NCBI GenBank assembly: GCA_944472155.2
Contig: OX235272.1
Location: 95,114,020 to 95,178,019, forward strand
Source of the DNA: Trichobilharzia szidati
Taxonomy: Eukaryota; Platyhelminthes; Trematoda; Strigeidida; Schistosomatidae
DNA length: 64,000 bases
Direction of reading: 5' to 3'
The notes under the pieces were generated by a model, which was not told the origin of the DNA, did not search any database, and worked only from the letters and a program-made list of their open reading frames with translations. Below are positions 25,136-36,585 of the stretch, piece after piece; positions within the stretch are counted from its first letter, which is position 1; each line of letters opens with the position of its first letter. A program made the position numbers and the translations under genes.

Positions 25136-27250
25136 TAAATAGATTGTTTAGGATGGATTGTCTAAAAAGTTATTCAGCTACATGAACTTCAACCAGCAGC
25201 AAGAACTATAAAGACACACTGATCATCTTCTACTGATCGACTCATGCCTACTACTCAATTTTAGGTTGAGTTTAATTGTGATTTATATACCTTCGTATTA
25301 AGTTTAACATAGACTGATGCCATATTTGAATTCTTTCAAGATACTATATTGGCCTTACTAATGAGCATGAACATTTAAGAGAAAACTAGACTGATTGAGA
25401 CTAGTTCGGATTAAATGCTAATATCTAGTAAATACCTATTTGTTCTCATTTTTCCTCGGTTAGTTCCATTTTTGTATGGAACATCAACCACATACTGAAG
25501 TTTGAGTAAAGGCCAAACATTCCTACTAAACCAACCATAAAGTTATTTCAAGTTCTGGGATATGTAATCATTAGTTGCTATGCCAGCCTACAAATCTAAT
25601 CAACTTTCGTTTCCTTCACGGAATTGCTAAGTCGGAATTTGAGAGTATGTGGTATCATTTGAACACAGGACTTTAAATTGCCATTATTCCACCAAGTGAT
25701 TTATATATTCGAAAGTAAGATTCTATCCTTTCGAACTATAAGTCTGATACTTCAAGGAAGCGTTAACAGGTTAGTGGCACTATCACTACCAATCGAATCT
25801 ATTGAATACAACTGATTAAACATGGTGTCATGTGGTTGGCCATGGCAAAGTTGTCTGTTTTCTATTAGCTAACCATATTTTAAAAAACACATTGAGTGCG
25901 TATTAATCCAGTATTTTCATGCTCATTGGGATAAAACATTTTCAATTAGATGTTATCACATTAACGAGTTCAAACTGTGTATGCAGTGATATAGTTGTGC
26001 TGATTAAGAAAAGTATGGAGATGCAGTAGGCCTCAGAGTTAAACGCATACAATCACATCTTCACAACTTTACACTAGTATATGTGGTCTGTTGCATCAGA
26101 AATCCTTAGTTTCCACGTGTATCTTATTCGCACCCATACAAACTACTGTATTTTAGGGGCACGCTTTAACATCACCCAAAAAAGCTTACAACAATATTTA
26201 TAGTAGAGTAAGTATACCTGCACTGAATATATCTAAGCATATGCAATAATACAACAAAACAACAGGAGGTTTTTAAGTAATAAGTTTGGATACGGAAAGA
26301 AATGTGATTGGCCACTTTGTCAGTCTATGATCAATAGACAAAACAAACAATTAGTACATTGAATTTATTCAAACCAGTTGTGTATAAAATGGGAGATCAT
26401 AAAGGTCATCCTTAAAACTACACAAAGCACCTGTCTAAGACTGATATTCTACGAATGTAAATGACTACTAGAAAAGGAAGTACTCAGTCGAAGTATTGAC
26501 AACCGGTTGCTTGTAACAGTGATATTGAAATTGTTAGCAATATACCTTATATCGTCAGCCATTCACTGCTCCTGTTTGGCTTATTTTGGATAACTTTGTA
26601 CGCTTAAGTGTGTGGGTCAGAATGGCCATTTAAATCAGCTGGATTATCATCATGGTGACTATTTTGTAACATAACTATGAAGTAATTCCACCCCCCAAGT
26701 GCTGAATTCAACTTGTACGGATGATCAGGCAAGAACAAGAAGGATTGTAGTAGTAATGTTGCATTATCAAGATAACTGAATTTCAGACAGTCCATCAAAC
26801 AGACAGTAAACCACAATGTAATTAGCCTACACACACCTGAAGCAAATTCAGGTGTACAACTAAAAGGGAAATGCCAATAGAATTAGAATAAGGAATAAGG
26901 CCATCACATGCACCTGTATACTAGATGAGAAACTAAGAGACAAGCCTATATGACTCATTGTTTCACAAACAGATGAAATGTATGAACAGTGTAAGGATAT
27001 TCACAATTCCGTACATATCTGTTTGTGTCAGTTTCGTGTGATAATTTATGGTCAAGGCTGCTAAGTTTGTTATTAGACTATTCAAAGACATTGATTAATA
27101 AATCAAGTAGAATTCGATCACAGTTATTAAGTCATCAGTGAACTAGAGTTTGGACAAATATATGTTGATAAAATCTTTTCTACAGGCTAGTAATATACCA
27201 GGTAACGAATATTATTTGTGACAAACACTTGGCGCGTCACGAAAAGCATT
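25136..27250. other. AT-rich stretch, nothing recognised
   Basis: About 2.1 kb with only short chance reading frames. Confidence 0.4.
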
Positions 27251-27254
27251 GCTA

Positions 27255-27820
27255 CTGCACACTTTTATCAACAGCTGTCTTCGCTCCATACTGAAAATCA
27301 GATGGCCAGAAAGGACTAGTAACGAGGAACCTGCCTACGAACTAGCCATAAAGCTGTTGCCCAACAAATATGCAGAAGGCAATGTGGAACCTGAATGGGA
27401 AGCAGCCAGTTGGTCGTCAGTGCGAGGGTGACATGGAGGAGGTCATGTGAAGATAAGATGAAAGCATGTGGACAGACGTGGAGCCAGGTGAAAGCGTTGG
27501 CAGAGAACTGAACGCAGTGGAGATGTGCGGCTGAAGCTCTATGTTCCTCTAGGAATTAAAGGAAACAATAATAATATAATGTGGATGGATTGTACACATA
27601 CTCAGGAGACCATTGAGTGACATCACGTGCCAGGCCCTAGATTAGAAACCGAATGGGTATGGGTCCGAGGAAGATACGGATGAGATCGTGTGAAAGAGAT
27701 TCGGGCAAGTGTGGAGCCTAACTAAAAAGGACTGTACAGAACATAGTGAAATGGAGATGTGCTGCTTCAGCATAATGTCCCATCTGGAATCCAACGGAAT
27801 AATAATATTTAATAATAATA
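27255..27820 (+). mobile_element. Two adjacent RTE-like LINE 3' ends
   Basis: 27255-27570 reads FINSCLRSILKIRWPERTSN and continues to a TCTAGGAATTAAAGGAAACA end with AATAATA. A second, related 3' end follows at 27575-27820 (GTACACATACTCAGGAGACC, AATCCAACGGAATAATAATA). Same family as 6195-7040. Both are truncated and out of frame. Confidence 0.7.
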
Positions 27821-28990
27821 AATGTGACGAACCACCAACCTAAATGATATCTTACAGATCTAATACTATTAATAGTAAAGGGAACAATACTGACGAGTGC
27901 ACGAGTAAAATTATGAGGACAAGATACAGTCGCTGTTAAGGGGAATGTATACCTGATATTAATGTCCCAGTTGGCATCCATTTCTGAATGGATTCTTCTC
28001 AGTATTGTCAACTTTTTTCTAACAGTCTGTTCTTCATTGACTTTTTCACTGACAGCCTCAAATTACCACTGCTTCTCCAAAGACGTTGGTTGCCAGAACA
28101 TACTACTACTTAAAGCAATTTATAAGCAGTGCACACCACAATGGTACTTTCATTTCATGGAATTTATTTCTCCTCAATTGCTTTCCAATATTTTTGTAAA
28201 TAAATTTAATTATATATAAAATTTCGAAAACCTCGATAACATCAAGAAATAATAATAATAAAGACAAATGAAATGGCCGTTGTTGAATTTTGTATCAATA
28301 TACGAAATACTTAGAATTTATTTTCCATTTTATTGTTTATGTATTTTCGCTAAATTAGTGCACTCAAGTATATAATTTGTTAATCACGTTGTTTTTTTAT
28401 TCAGTACAAGAACAAGGTGTAGAAGCCTGAACTACTATACAGAAATGGTAAGTTATCATATAATGACCAAATGAATGCTTGATTGACTGAATGCCTGATT
28501 GACAATAGAGATCATTGGTATTGGCGAAATAAACTAACAACAAATAAATAAGAAAACTTGGATAAGCTTTCTTTTTGTTCTTTTTTCTGAAGAATACTTC
28601 ATTCAACATTTGAAACGAGTCACTCGTCTTCTGAAATATCCCAAATGTGGGCATGCATTACTGTAAAAGAAGATGAAATGTGCGATTATTTTTGAACTAC
28701 TGGATGTCCTATCAATAGGTAACACTTTATTAGCCTTAATAAGCACAATGAGCTGAAGAACGCTCTTACTCAGTACCTTATTTAACCTGTAAATAATGTA
28801 ACAAAGAACACGTTTCAAAAAGACCCAGTTACTTGGTAATATCTTTTGAAAAGCAGTATACCCAAACAGAATAAATCTTAAGGTTATTTTTTGGGAAAGG
28901 TTTTGCAGAGTTTCCTTTGTTGAGCCTAGAAACTGGAACTTTGCAATAGTGTATAAAACAAGTGGAATTGTATCTAAGACGTGCAGATGA
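27821..28990. other. AT-rich stretch, nothing recognised
   Basis: No motif identified. Confidence 0.4.
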
Positions 28991-28997
28991 TATTTCT

Positions 28998-29340
28998 ATT
29001 AGAAAGAAGAGAACACGCAGTTCAGCAAAGATATCTTTCCGTCGATTTCATTCGCAAAAGCTGTACAATCGCATTTAAATACATAATTTTACACAGATAC
29101 AATTTTTACTTGATTCCACATAATTACGAAGGGGAATAAAAGGTGACAATTATTTTCAACTTAATATGGTTTACGAGAGGCTTCGAAACAAAATTACACA
29201 GGATTAGAACGTAATTATGTGGGATCAAGTAAAAATTGTATCTATGTAAAATCGTGTATTTAAATGAGACTGTACGGGTTTTGAGAGTGAAATCGCCAAA
29301 AAGATATCTTTGCTGAACTTTGGGTTCTCTTCTTTCTAAT
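28998..29340. repeat. Inverted repeat, two 131-bp arms
   Basis: 28998-29128 is the reverse complement of 29210-29340 with modest divergence (ATTAGAAAGAAGAGAAC/GTTCTCTTCTTTCTAAT at the outer ends, CATAATTACG/CGTAATTATG at the inner ends). The 81-bp loop has no recognised content. Confidence 0.85.
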
Positions 29341-29504
29341 TTCCTAATGGATGTTGTGATGTGATCAAATGTCACAGTAATCATAGTTATATTAACATTG
29401 ACGAGTTAGTTTGTAGGAATTAGATTTCTTTCCAGTTTTATGACATATCAAATCTCTACAAACTAAATCTTGAAAATTAATCTGATGCTTGATAGTGTCT
29501 GGCA

Positions 29505-29830
29505 ACAGGAAGAAGTTGCCTGGGTTTCTGGAGAGAGAGGTCGTGACCAGTGAAGTCCTTCCGGCCGGGTGTGAGGATAAATACTCGCCTCTAACAATGG
29601 CTGGCGGTCAAGCTAAAGTCGCGAACTGACAGAAGTTAGGATTCAAGGCCACTGGCCAAGTGGCTGAACAGTAAACGAGCTTGACTTCGTAACCTGAAGG
29701 TCCTGGGTTCAATTCTAGATTTGGTTCATAAGCGCGTATTGCTGAAAAGTCCCAAACCAGGAAGAAACAGCTTTTCAGTACTTCATGGTTTCCAGTGGTT
29801 CTGTAACTGACATCATTTCTTAATCAAACT
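29505..29830 (+). repeat. SINE family B copy, long form
   Basis: Upstream GTGAGGATAAATACTCGCC matches the 1.5 kb copy, then AAGGTCCTGGGTTCAATTC (box B-like). The hammerhead region has stem I GTATTG against CAGTAC, but the core is CTGAAAA (29742-29748; one conserved G lost) and the cleavage triplet is TTC. The 3' block is TTTCCAGTGGTTCTGTAACT. Confidence 0.75.
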
Positions 29831-29963
29831 TGTATTAATATTGTTAAGACTTTTTGTTTACGAATTCATATGCACACTGAACTATATTCAGCTTGGAATG
29901 TGTTTGAAGTGGAAGTACAAACTAGTGCTTTTTCATCATTTTGCACAGTAATATAATCGGATA

Positions 29964-30532
29964 GGGGCAAAGTTCAACAATAGCGTCCCAAGGGATGCGA
30001 ACGCACGAGTGTCCTTGAGCCGACCAATCATAAAAATGAGGAATTTTTGCATGAAAAATGACGTATATTTACAAGAAAATGCATAAAAACACATTAAACA
30101 GGTTATCTTTCTCTGACATGACTTAAAAATACGTCCCAGTTATAATGAGGAGTATCAGTTTCTAAGTGAGACTAGTTTCTGTACATGTATTCACCGAGGT
30201 GACTAAAGATGAGCTGTTTTTGTGAATCGTTTATCTCTCTTACCCTGTTGTGAGGTCTTCTCCAAAAGTCTTCGGTTGAATTACTATGGTTTCCAATAAG
30301 AGGATCGACAACTACTTACCAGGGAAATATGGATAATCCTAACCCTAACGAGCTATTAACATTTTGTCCAAACAGTACTTAAAAACGTGATCCGGGTGAA
30401 ATTTGCTCCTAAGTTGGTGAATAGCATTGATATTTCAGTTATGATAATGACAGGTGCCGTTAGCCAACGACTAGCATGCGTTCAAGGTCATTGGAGCGTT
30501 CGCACTCCTGGGACGCTATTGTTGAACTTCGC
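29964..30532. mobile_element. Non-autonomous DNA transposon (MITE-like) with TIRs and TSD
   Basis: The ends form terminal inverted repeats of about 36-40 bp: left GGGGCAAAGTTCAACAATAG then CGTCCCA...GCGAACG, right as its inverse (CGTTCGC...TGGGACG then CTATTGTTGAACTTCGC). Both sides are flanked by TCGGATA (29957-29963 and 30533-30539), a 7-bp target duplication. The 569-bp body has no transposase. The superfamily is uncertain; Merlin or hAT are possible from duplication size. Confidence 0.85.
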
Positions 30533-30539
30533 TCGGATA

Positions 30540-31135
30540 AGATAAACCGTGAAGAAATAAACTGATTTATTTCATATTAAGTGGTAAATGATCACTATAT
30601 GAGTATATGAAAGATAATACTGTCACTGACGTGCATACATATGGATACATGCCCAGGGCATTTATGAATTTACTTATACGAGCAACAATATGTACTTCTA
30701 ATAATTTCTTAATTAAACACCGATTAATAGATGGATATAAACTCTTTTTAACTTGAAGACGTCACCTTCCTACGTGGCTTGCAAAACATACAATAGTAAC
30801 AACCGAAACAGAACGATTGAAGAGTGAATTCAGAAACATAGTAATTGTTAACATTATTAAAATATACATTAGGGAAAAACTAGACTTATTTCAAACGAAT
30901 TCGTATGTGAGAACATAGAATAAATACAGGAAGGTTTATATATAGTTACGGTGTTTGGGTGGGGTTGAAAAATGTCTTTTTGGATAAGCATTTCAAACAT
31001 AGTGTTATTCTTTACTAAGACACAATGCATCAACGCCACTACATCCAAAAGAAGACATGCACAAGCGAACAATAATTTTTTTTAATTATGGGATGTGTGC
31101 GGAATTGGATTAATTCCAGTTGCAAGGTTTAGGTC
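30540..31135. other. AT-rich stretch, nothing recognised
   Basis: No motif identified. Confidence 0.4.
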
Positions 31136-31139
31136 ACAA

Positions 31140-31420
31140 TCCAACATCAATCGGAGAGATCTCTGAAAAACAGGGAGCACTGGACAGCTGTTTCGAGTCT
31201 CTACGTGTCAAGGTGAACTGGATGAGCTATTTCACGAATTGACAAAGTCAGAATTCGCTGGTAGCTGAATTTCGACCTCAGCAGCAAAAATGGTCAGAGA
31301 GCTTGGTCTCAGGTTCAATCCTTGGTGAGTTTAAGGGTGCGCGCTGATGAAGAGCTTCAAAATAAGACGAAACAGCTGCTCAGTACTCCCTGGTTTTCAG
31401 TGACCTCTGTAACTGGTTAT
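31140..31420 (+). repeat. SINE family B pieces (minus scrap then plus copy)
   Basis: 31140-31200 holds an inverted 3' scrap (AGGGAGCACTGGACAGCTG). 31270-31420 is a plus copy with GTCTCAGGTTCAATCCTTGG, GCTGATGAAGAGCTTC, AAGACGAAACAGCTGC and CAGTACTCCCTGG. The cleavage triplet GTC is GCT/CTC-like, so the hammerhead looks inactive. Confidence 0.7.
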
Positions 31421-32400
31421 GAGTAGTTTTGGGATTAGGGTTACAGTGTTTTATTATTGTCACGCGGCTACCTTAGGAACACAGTGTTTGTCTGAATTTA
31501 GCACCTTCCTCGATTTGGAGTATTTAATCGTACAGAAAAAGTCAAATATTACTGCGATAAGGTGAGTGATATAAGCGTCAATTAGAATTATTTGAATAAC
31601 GGTAAAATCTCTAAAGACAGTTACATAAAAGAGTTATTGTGTCTAGAATAAACTGGTGAACAGTGAATGAATGAATGAATTACTAGAAATAATAACCGAT
31701 GATAAATGAAACAAATCTGAATTTTGCATGATTTCACTGAACTGGATCAAGGTGTTCGTCCAGATGTATGTGTACATTCCTAGAAATACATAAACATTTC
31801 TTTCAGAAACAGTCCTTTAATTGGGTTACACATTAAATTCAAACAAAAGTAAAAAAAGAAATAAACCCATGTGACTGTGAAAGCAGAAACAACATTTACA
31901 GAACAGATTCTCTAGGTGAATAGTATGTGGGTTTCGTCGGATTATGTCTTACCTGGAATTCAGTCATAATTATTACACTTTAGGTAACTAGACACCTGTT
32001 TACAATGGTTAGGATTGAAAGACATTTAACGTGTTTTTAATAGGATAGTTTATCCTTTGGGATATTTCAGACTGAAGAATAATTCTTATTGCTTACTTCA
32101 AACAAATGTAGAAAAAATTAAGTTAGGATTTGATCACTGACTCCTTAGCGGATAGTCATCTTCGAGTTCTAATGAGAACTTGTCACTGGTGGAGTCCACC
32201 AAGTCGAATGTGATGATAACGGAAATACCATATTGTGAACTGGTAGAAACCAGATTTCATGAGTCATTAGATTCTGAGGCAATGGTTGAATCGTACTGTC
32301 CTCGCCTCTTTGGCCAAATAGTCTACATTTGATCCTTAATGGGATTATGGGTGTGTACTGGTAAATAGCTAGAAACTAGCACGAAAGTACGGGAAAGCGA
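31421..32400. other. AT-rich stretch with a weak SINE B scrap
   Basis: 32275-32400 (CTGTCCTCGCCTCTTTGGCC, GGGTGTGTACTGG) resembles an eroded family B copy. Otherwise nothing recognised. Confidence 0.4.
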
Positions 32401-32429
32401 ATCGCACTAATCCTGGCACTCTACTCGAA

Positions 32430-33770
32430 CTCATACAACTAGGTAAGAGCCTATGGAGAGTTATCTTCTGAAATGATGACAAAAAGTGGTGTCCATCATG
32501 GATGTCCACTGCCTCCATTTTGTTTAATTCCATCACTAACTGACTTTAGCTACTTGGGGATAAACTTGTTTCCACAGAACGATCTTCGTTGACAAAGAAT
32601 ATGAGGATGATATTGCCCTCCTTGTTGAAGACACTAATAAAATGCTGAGTCTTCTGAACACCATGAGCAGAAATCTCCACATGTTTGGCATGCTTTACGC
32701 TCCTGTCAAATGTAAGATGATGTTGCAGGACTGGAGTGTACCAACTTCTAGCTTCCAGATAGGGAATGAATTAGCAGAGCATTTTGGCCCAGTGGACTGA
32801 TTGTTGATGAAATCTCAGCACGGATACAAAAAGGCTTGTGTGGCACTTGCCTAATTACGTCATTTCTGACATGGACGTGATATCCGCCTATCCATCAAAC
32901 GATTCATGTACTTTGCAGAAGTTCGTTCTACACTCCTTTGTCGCTGTGAGATATGGCTGTTGAAAGTCGAAGATATGAAAAGCCTAGCTATCTTTGACCA
33001 CAGAAGTTTGCGTTCTAAGTGACACAATAGGGTCAGCAATACTGATGTTAGGAGTAGTATCTTAAGTAAGCGAGGGCAAGTCAGTTGATAAGGCTGTCAA
33101 GCCCCCTCACTTGAGATGGTTAGGACACATATTACGCATTCTAAGCCACAGCCTTCCTCACCCAGCAATGTTAGATGACGCACGATTAGGTGGGAAAAGA
33201 TTAAAGGGTGCCCAAACCAAAACCTGGTATCAGTCTGTGAAATCTTTCGCAATCGGTTTGAGCCACTTAGGGACGTGCAAACTGTCTGGTTGGGGTCTTC
33301 GCGATGCTGACGTCGAATGACTGGAGGCTATTGATAATACAGCTCAGTGACGTAGATGCATTCGCTCGTTGTGATCTCCCATATCCAATAAGCCATCAAC
33401 TTTTTCCATCCCACTATCCTTTCTACCGTACACTTCTGCTTATTAAAGATCTTTTGGACTTCTCTTTTCCCTCTAGTATTGTGGTAACTGGTGTGTGGCA
33501 ACTTGAACTGCAGCACTTCTGTGCATATTTTCATGGTGTGTGGCCTCTTACGTTTTCATTCGAATACAATTGTACCGGTAGAAGACGAAATGCTGTCGGT
33601 GTGTATATATAGCCAAATTATGTACACCTTATCTTCAACGCATAATTTGCACAGACCTTCATGTTGCGGTACTTCTAGCCTCCTTATTATGTTTCTTTCA
33701 CGTCTCCCATGTATCACCACAACATTGTACCATTTGTCTTCTCTGATATCAAATGTATCTCCTTGATATT
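32430..33770 (+). mobile_element. Non-LTR retrotransposon 3' half, broken
   Basis: SGVHHGCPLPPF and then, in another frame, EYEDDIALLVEDTNKMLSLL, MFGMLYAPVKCKMMLQDW and SFQIGNELAEHF. After a gap come MRWLGHILRILSHSLPHPAM, KGAQTKTWYQSVKSFAIGLS and WGLRDADVEWLEAIDNTAQ. This is the palm-to-C-terminus of a schistosome LINE. The catalytic motif is YEDD instead of (F/Y)ADD. The 3' UTR (TGGCAACTTGAACTGCAGCA at about 33495) recurs at 57.97 and 61.55 kb. Confidence 0.82.
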
Positions 33771-34240
33771 TTATGCCGATGAACGTCTCTTCATATACTA
33801 CTAATGATTCTTATCAGTAGCACTCGCCACACAATCAGTAAATGCATCACGCAACGGACAAATGACTAACTAATCATATGTCAATATTATGTCGTCTCTA
33901 GTCACGTAATAAAAATATTAACCTATAAATAGGTTGCTTCTAAAGGTTACCTCAATTAAGTCTAGGAAAGCTTGGTCGCGTAAATCAAGATCACAAAGCC
34001 AGTAAAAATTATCAAACATTCAAACACTGAAGTGCTAAATATTTCCTGACGACGAATTTAACTTGTCGAATAGTGTCATGGGCCCATTTTACAATGGTTT
34101 TTTATTGGCATAGTAAAGTATTTCTTCACACTGGAAAACCTTTCAGATAAAACAAAATCACATTGTTCGTCAGTGATAACAAGCTTATGATGTCATTTAA
34201 CAGGGTACTATTCCTGAAATTCTAGTGATATTAGAATTCT
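33771..34240. other. AT-rich stretch, nothing recognised
   Basis: No motif identified. Confidence 0.4.
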
Positions 34241-34401
34241 GATTTGTCATTAGTAACTAGTGTGATGTGTCCAGTCATCTCTTTGGTGCAGACTGATTTC
34301 TATCAGTCAGGTTTGTAGTGTGGCCACCATTCTAGGTAGCTCGCCATCACGGTGCACATTGAAAACACTAGACACATCACACTAGTTACTAGTGTCAAAT
34401 C
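34241..34401. mobile_element. Small TIR element (161 bp)
   Basis: The ends mirror each other over about 34 bp with four differences; 19 bp (GTAACTAGTGTGATGTGTC, 34253-34271) are exactly repeated in reverse at 34373-34391. The size suggests a MITE. No clear target duplication was seen. Confidence 0.6.
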
Positions 34402-34442
34402 AAAATATCCACTACAGTCTTACAGGAGGTCAATTGCGAGCA

Positions 34443-34612
34443 CGAATAGCTCAGTAGTAACGTCTCTGACTGCAGCACTGGGTGACGCGGGTTCGAATCT
34501 CAGAAGGGACATGAGTTCCTTCAAGGTTGCAGATACGCCTTGCTGAAGAGTGCCGACTAGCACGAAACTTAGGTCCAAGGCTTCCTGCCGATTGCTTCCA
34601 ATCATCTAATAT
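34443..34612 (+). repeat. SINE family C copy carrying an intact hammerhead
   Basis: tRNA-like head (ACGAATAGCTCAGTAGTAAC, GCGGGTTCGAATCTC), then a hammerhead ribozyme (34537-34581) and a tail GCCGATTGCTTCCAATCATC. Homologous to 59998-60150, 37610-37795 and 48335-48460 (all minus). Confidence 0.85.
34537..34581 (+). ncRNA. Hammerhead ribozyme, all core bases present
   Basis: Stem I GCCTTG (34537-34542) pairs with CAAGGC (34576-34581). Core CTGAAGA (34543-34549). Stem II GTGC/GCAC closes loop CGACTA. GAAA follows at 34564-34567. A minimal stem III CTT/AGG leads to the cleavage triplet GTC, with predicted self-cleavage after 34575. Hammerheads in schistosome Sm-alpha SINEs are established. That this copy is active is inference; its very short loop-less stem III may require a dimer or tertiary help. 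Confidence 0.82.
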
Positions 34613-35600
34613 CATCTGATATTACAGTTTTTTGTATATTTATAGTATGTGTCGATTTATTTCTAATGCATGAATTATGTAACTGAATCCGGCTTTTTCA
34701 CGTAACCCTATTGAATTCTTTTAAAAAAGCCATGTTGTCTGAGATTGTAATTTGTGATTATGGATCAACAAAATATATGAAAATGAGGTAAGGCCGAGTA
34801 ATAACGTAATGTCACACTATTTTACGTATGCTCATGTGAAACAAGGAACCTTATAAAGTCTACACAGATTTCTTAGTAAGTCTGGAACAAAGGCAACAAG
34901 TCCAACCGACGCAAAGGATTGTACGAACTTAATGAAACAGCATAGGTGATTTAATCAAGTGGACTGATACATTTGTGTAACGATACTGAAAGCGAATATA
35001 TAATGCCAAGCATATATAACATACAGTCGTCGAAAAGAAACCACCTTGAGGCAACCAATCACGTCATCAAGCATGAATTTCACCAATGTACTGCGTTCAC
35101 AGTTTCTTCTTCACGTGGTTTTCTAGCTTTGTGAATATAATGGATTACTTATTATGTCAAACTGGGAAGATTTCTAATTGCAAAATAAAGGAGAATTATC
35201 GGGTGCAAAATTTATTCTGTTTATACATTTTGAAACAGAATTATTCACCAAAATTACTAATTTAAACATTCCTTCATCATAATTAATGATCCAGAGTTTT
35301 TGGCGGTGGTGATTATGTTCATCTTGGCAGGTTAATATTTGTGCCAACTAATTGAGTATGATTAGTCATTATATTTTCTTTGTATTGAAACTGTCAACTT
35401 GTCATTGTTAAGGAGATTAGACTGTATGTACATGTGTGTTGGTTATCAAATATGAAAGAACAATTTTTCTTCTCTTCTAACTATTACATTTAGAAGCTAA
35501 GTGAATCACTATTTTTATCTGAGCTTTTTCTTCTTTCATATTTTGTCAGTAAAGACTGATATGACTGAAAGTTAGTGTCTATCTCCATTCTAGTAACTGA
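34613..35600. other. AT-rich stretch; one dispersed repeat
   Basis: 35085-35185 (GGTTTTCTAGCTTTGTGAAT, ATAATGGATTACTTAT) recurs diverged at 51630-51740 inside an adducin intron. Nothing else recognised. Confidence 0.45.
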
Positions 35601-35601
35601 G

Positions 35602-35765
35602 ACCCAAGTGGATAACACGTTTCGGTGTTTGCAACGATAGATGCTGGCTTCAAGTCTCAATGGAAACACCATTAGTCAGTGGGATGGTAGCTACATCCAG
35701 CTGACAAGTCCCAAATAGGACTAAATGTATATCTTGTATATCAGTGCTAGTCACCGCCAACAAAA
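35602..35765 (+). repeat. Sm-alpha-like SINE with decayed hammerhead
   Basis: tRNA-like head (CAAGTGGATAACACGTTTCG, GGCTTCAAGTCTC), then GCTACATCCAGCTGACAAG and CCCAAATAGGACTAAAT. Against the well-known Sm-alpha hammerhead, the core reads CTGACAA (conserved G lost) and GAAA is TAAA, so it should be inactive. Confidence 0.8.
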
Positions 35766-35879
35766 ATATCATGTTATTCCTCAGACAACCTTGAAGCGTC
35801 TGTCCTTGGAACGGACATAACAGTAGAGACCGAATATTTTAGTCACATTTGGGCATGAAGTTAGCAGCCCCAACCAGTA

Positions 35880-35965
35880 GAAACCAAATCGCCACCAATG
35901 AGATTTCAAAGCTCAATCGTGAAGCCCTATGCTCTAACTGGAACGCGAAGGAATGAAATAAAATC
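35880..35965 (+). repeat. SINE family E tail fragment
   Basis: TTTCAAAGCTCAATCGTGAA, GCCCTATGCTCTAACTGGAA and CGAAGGAATGAAA match the tail of the 38866-39085 element. Confidence 0.6.
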
Positions 35966-36063
35966 TAAAAACTTAAAATTAAATAGTTAATTACATTCTC
36001 GGCTTTCTTGTCCAGGTTTTACAAGCGTCTATTAAACCGATACAGTTGAATAATCAGAATTTT

Positions 36064-36392
36064 CTAATTCACACTTAGATATTCGCGTCGATTGATTGGA
36101 CCGCAGTGGTCGGTCTCAGGTTGGCTCCCTATGAAGATGCTTCGACGATGCGTTGTCATGTTACTTGAAGTCAATTGGTGGGTGGTGACTAGCAGTGGAA
36201 TCCAGTGGATGTGCCTGAATTCCCCAGTGAGTGATGGCGTTCCCACCATCCACCAACTAACTTCAAGTTACATGACAGGGATCTTCGAAGCATCTGCACA
36301 AGGAGCCAACATGTCAACCTCAGACCGAGCACTTCGGTTCAATCAATCGACAGGAAAATCTAAAATTGAGTTAAATAATTAATATGACCCGT
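36064..36392. repeat. Palindromic Sm-alpha double tail, hammerhead core deleted
   Basis: 36092-36186 mirrors 36245-36345 (GGTCTCAGGTTGGCTCC / inverse, GTTACTTGAAGT / ACTTCAAGTTAC). The centre on the minus strand reads CACATCCACTGGATTCCACT: the two outer stem strands of the Sm-alpha ribozyme are fused and the catalytic middle is gone. Both arms end in the CAATCAATCGAC tail motif. Confidence 0.75.
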
Positions 36393-36404
36393 TGCACAAG
36401 AGGT

Positions 36405-36585
36405 GACTCTTGTGGTCTAGTGGATAACGCTTTGGCGTTTGAAAATATAGGCACCGGGTTCCAGCCTCGGTGGGAACACCATCACTGACTGGGGAATGCA
36501 GGTACATCCCGATGATGAGTCCCAAATGGGACAAAACGCCCATCCTGCATTCCGCTGCTAGTCACCGTCCACCAATCAATCAGAA
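36405..36585 (+). repeat. Sm-alpha-like SINE with decayed hammerhead
   Basis: Head TGGTCTAGTGGATAACGC and GGGTTCCAGCCTC. Ribozyme region 36501-36558: outer strands GGTACATCCC/..TCCTGCATTCC present, but the core is ATGATGA (C3 lost) and GAAA is AAAA. Confidence 0.85.

Noticed and set aside
30336..30352. Telomere-like CCTAACCCTAAC
   Set aside because: Only about two units, inside the DNA transposon body.
34443..34508. Candidate tRNA gene from GAATAGCTCAG and GGTTCGAATC boxes
   Set aside because: No closed cloverleaf, and it forms the head of a repeated SINE.
35691..35750. Hammerhead ribozyme in the 35.6 kb Sm-alpha copy
   Set aside because: Conserved G of the core and the G of GAAA are both changed, so it is not called as a functional RNA.
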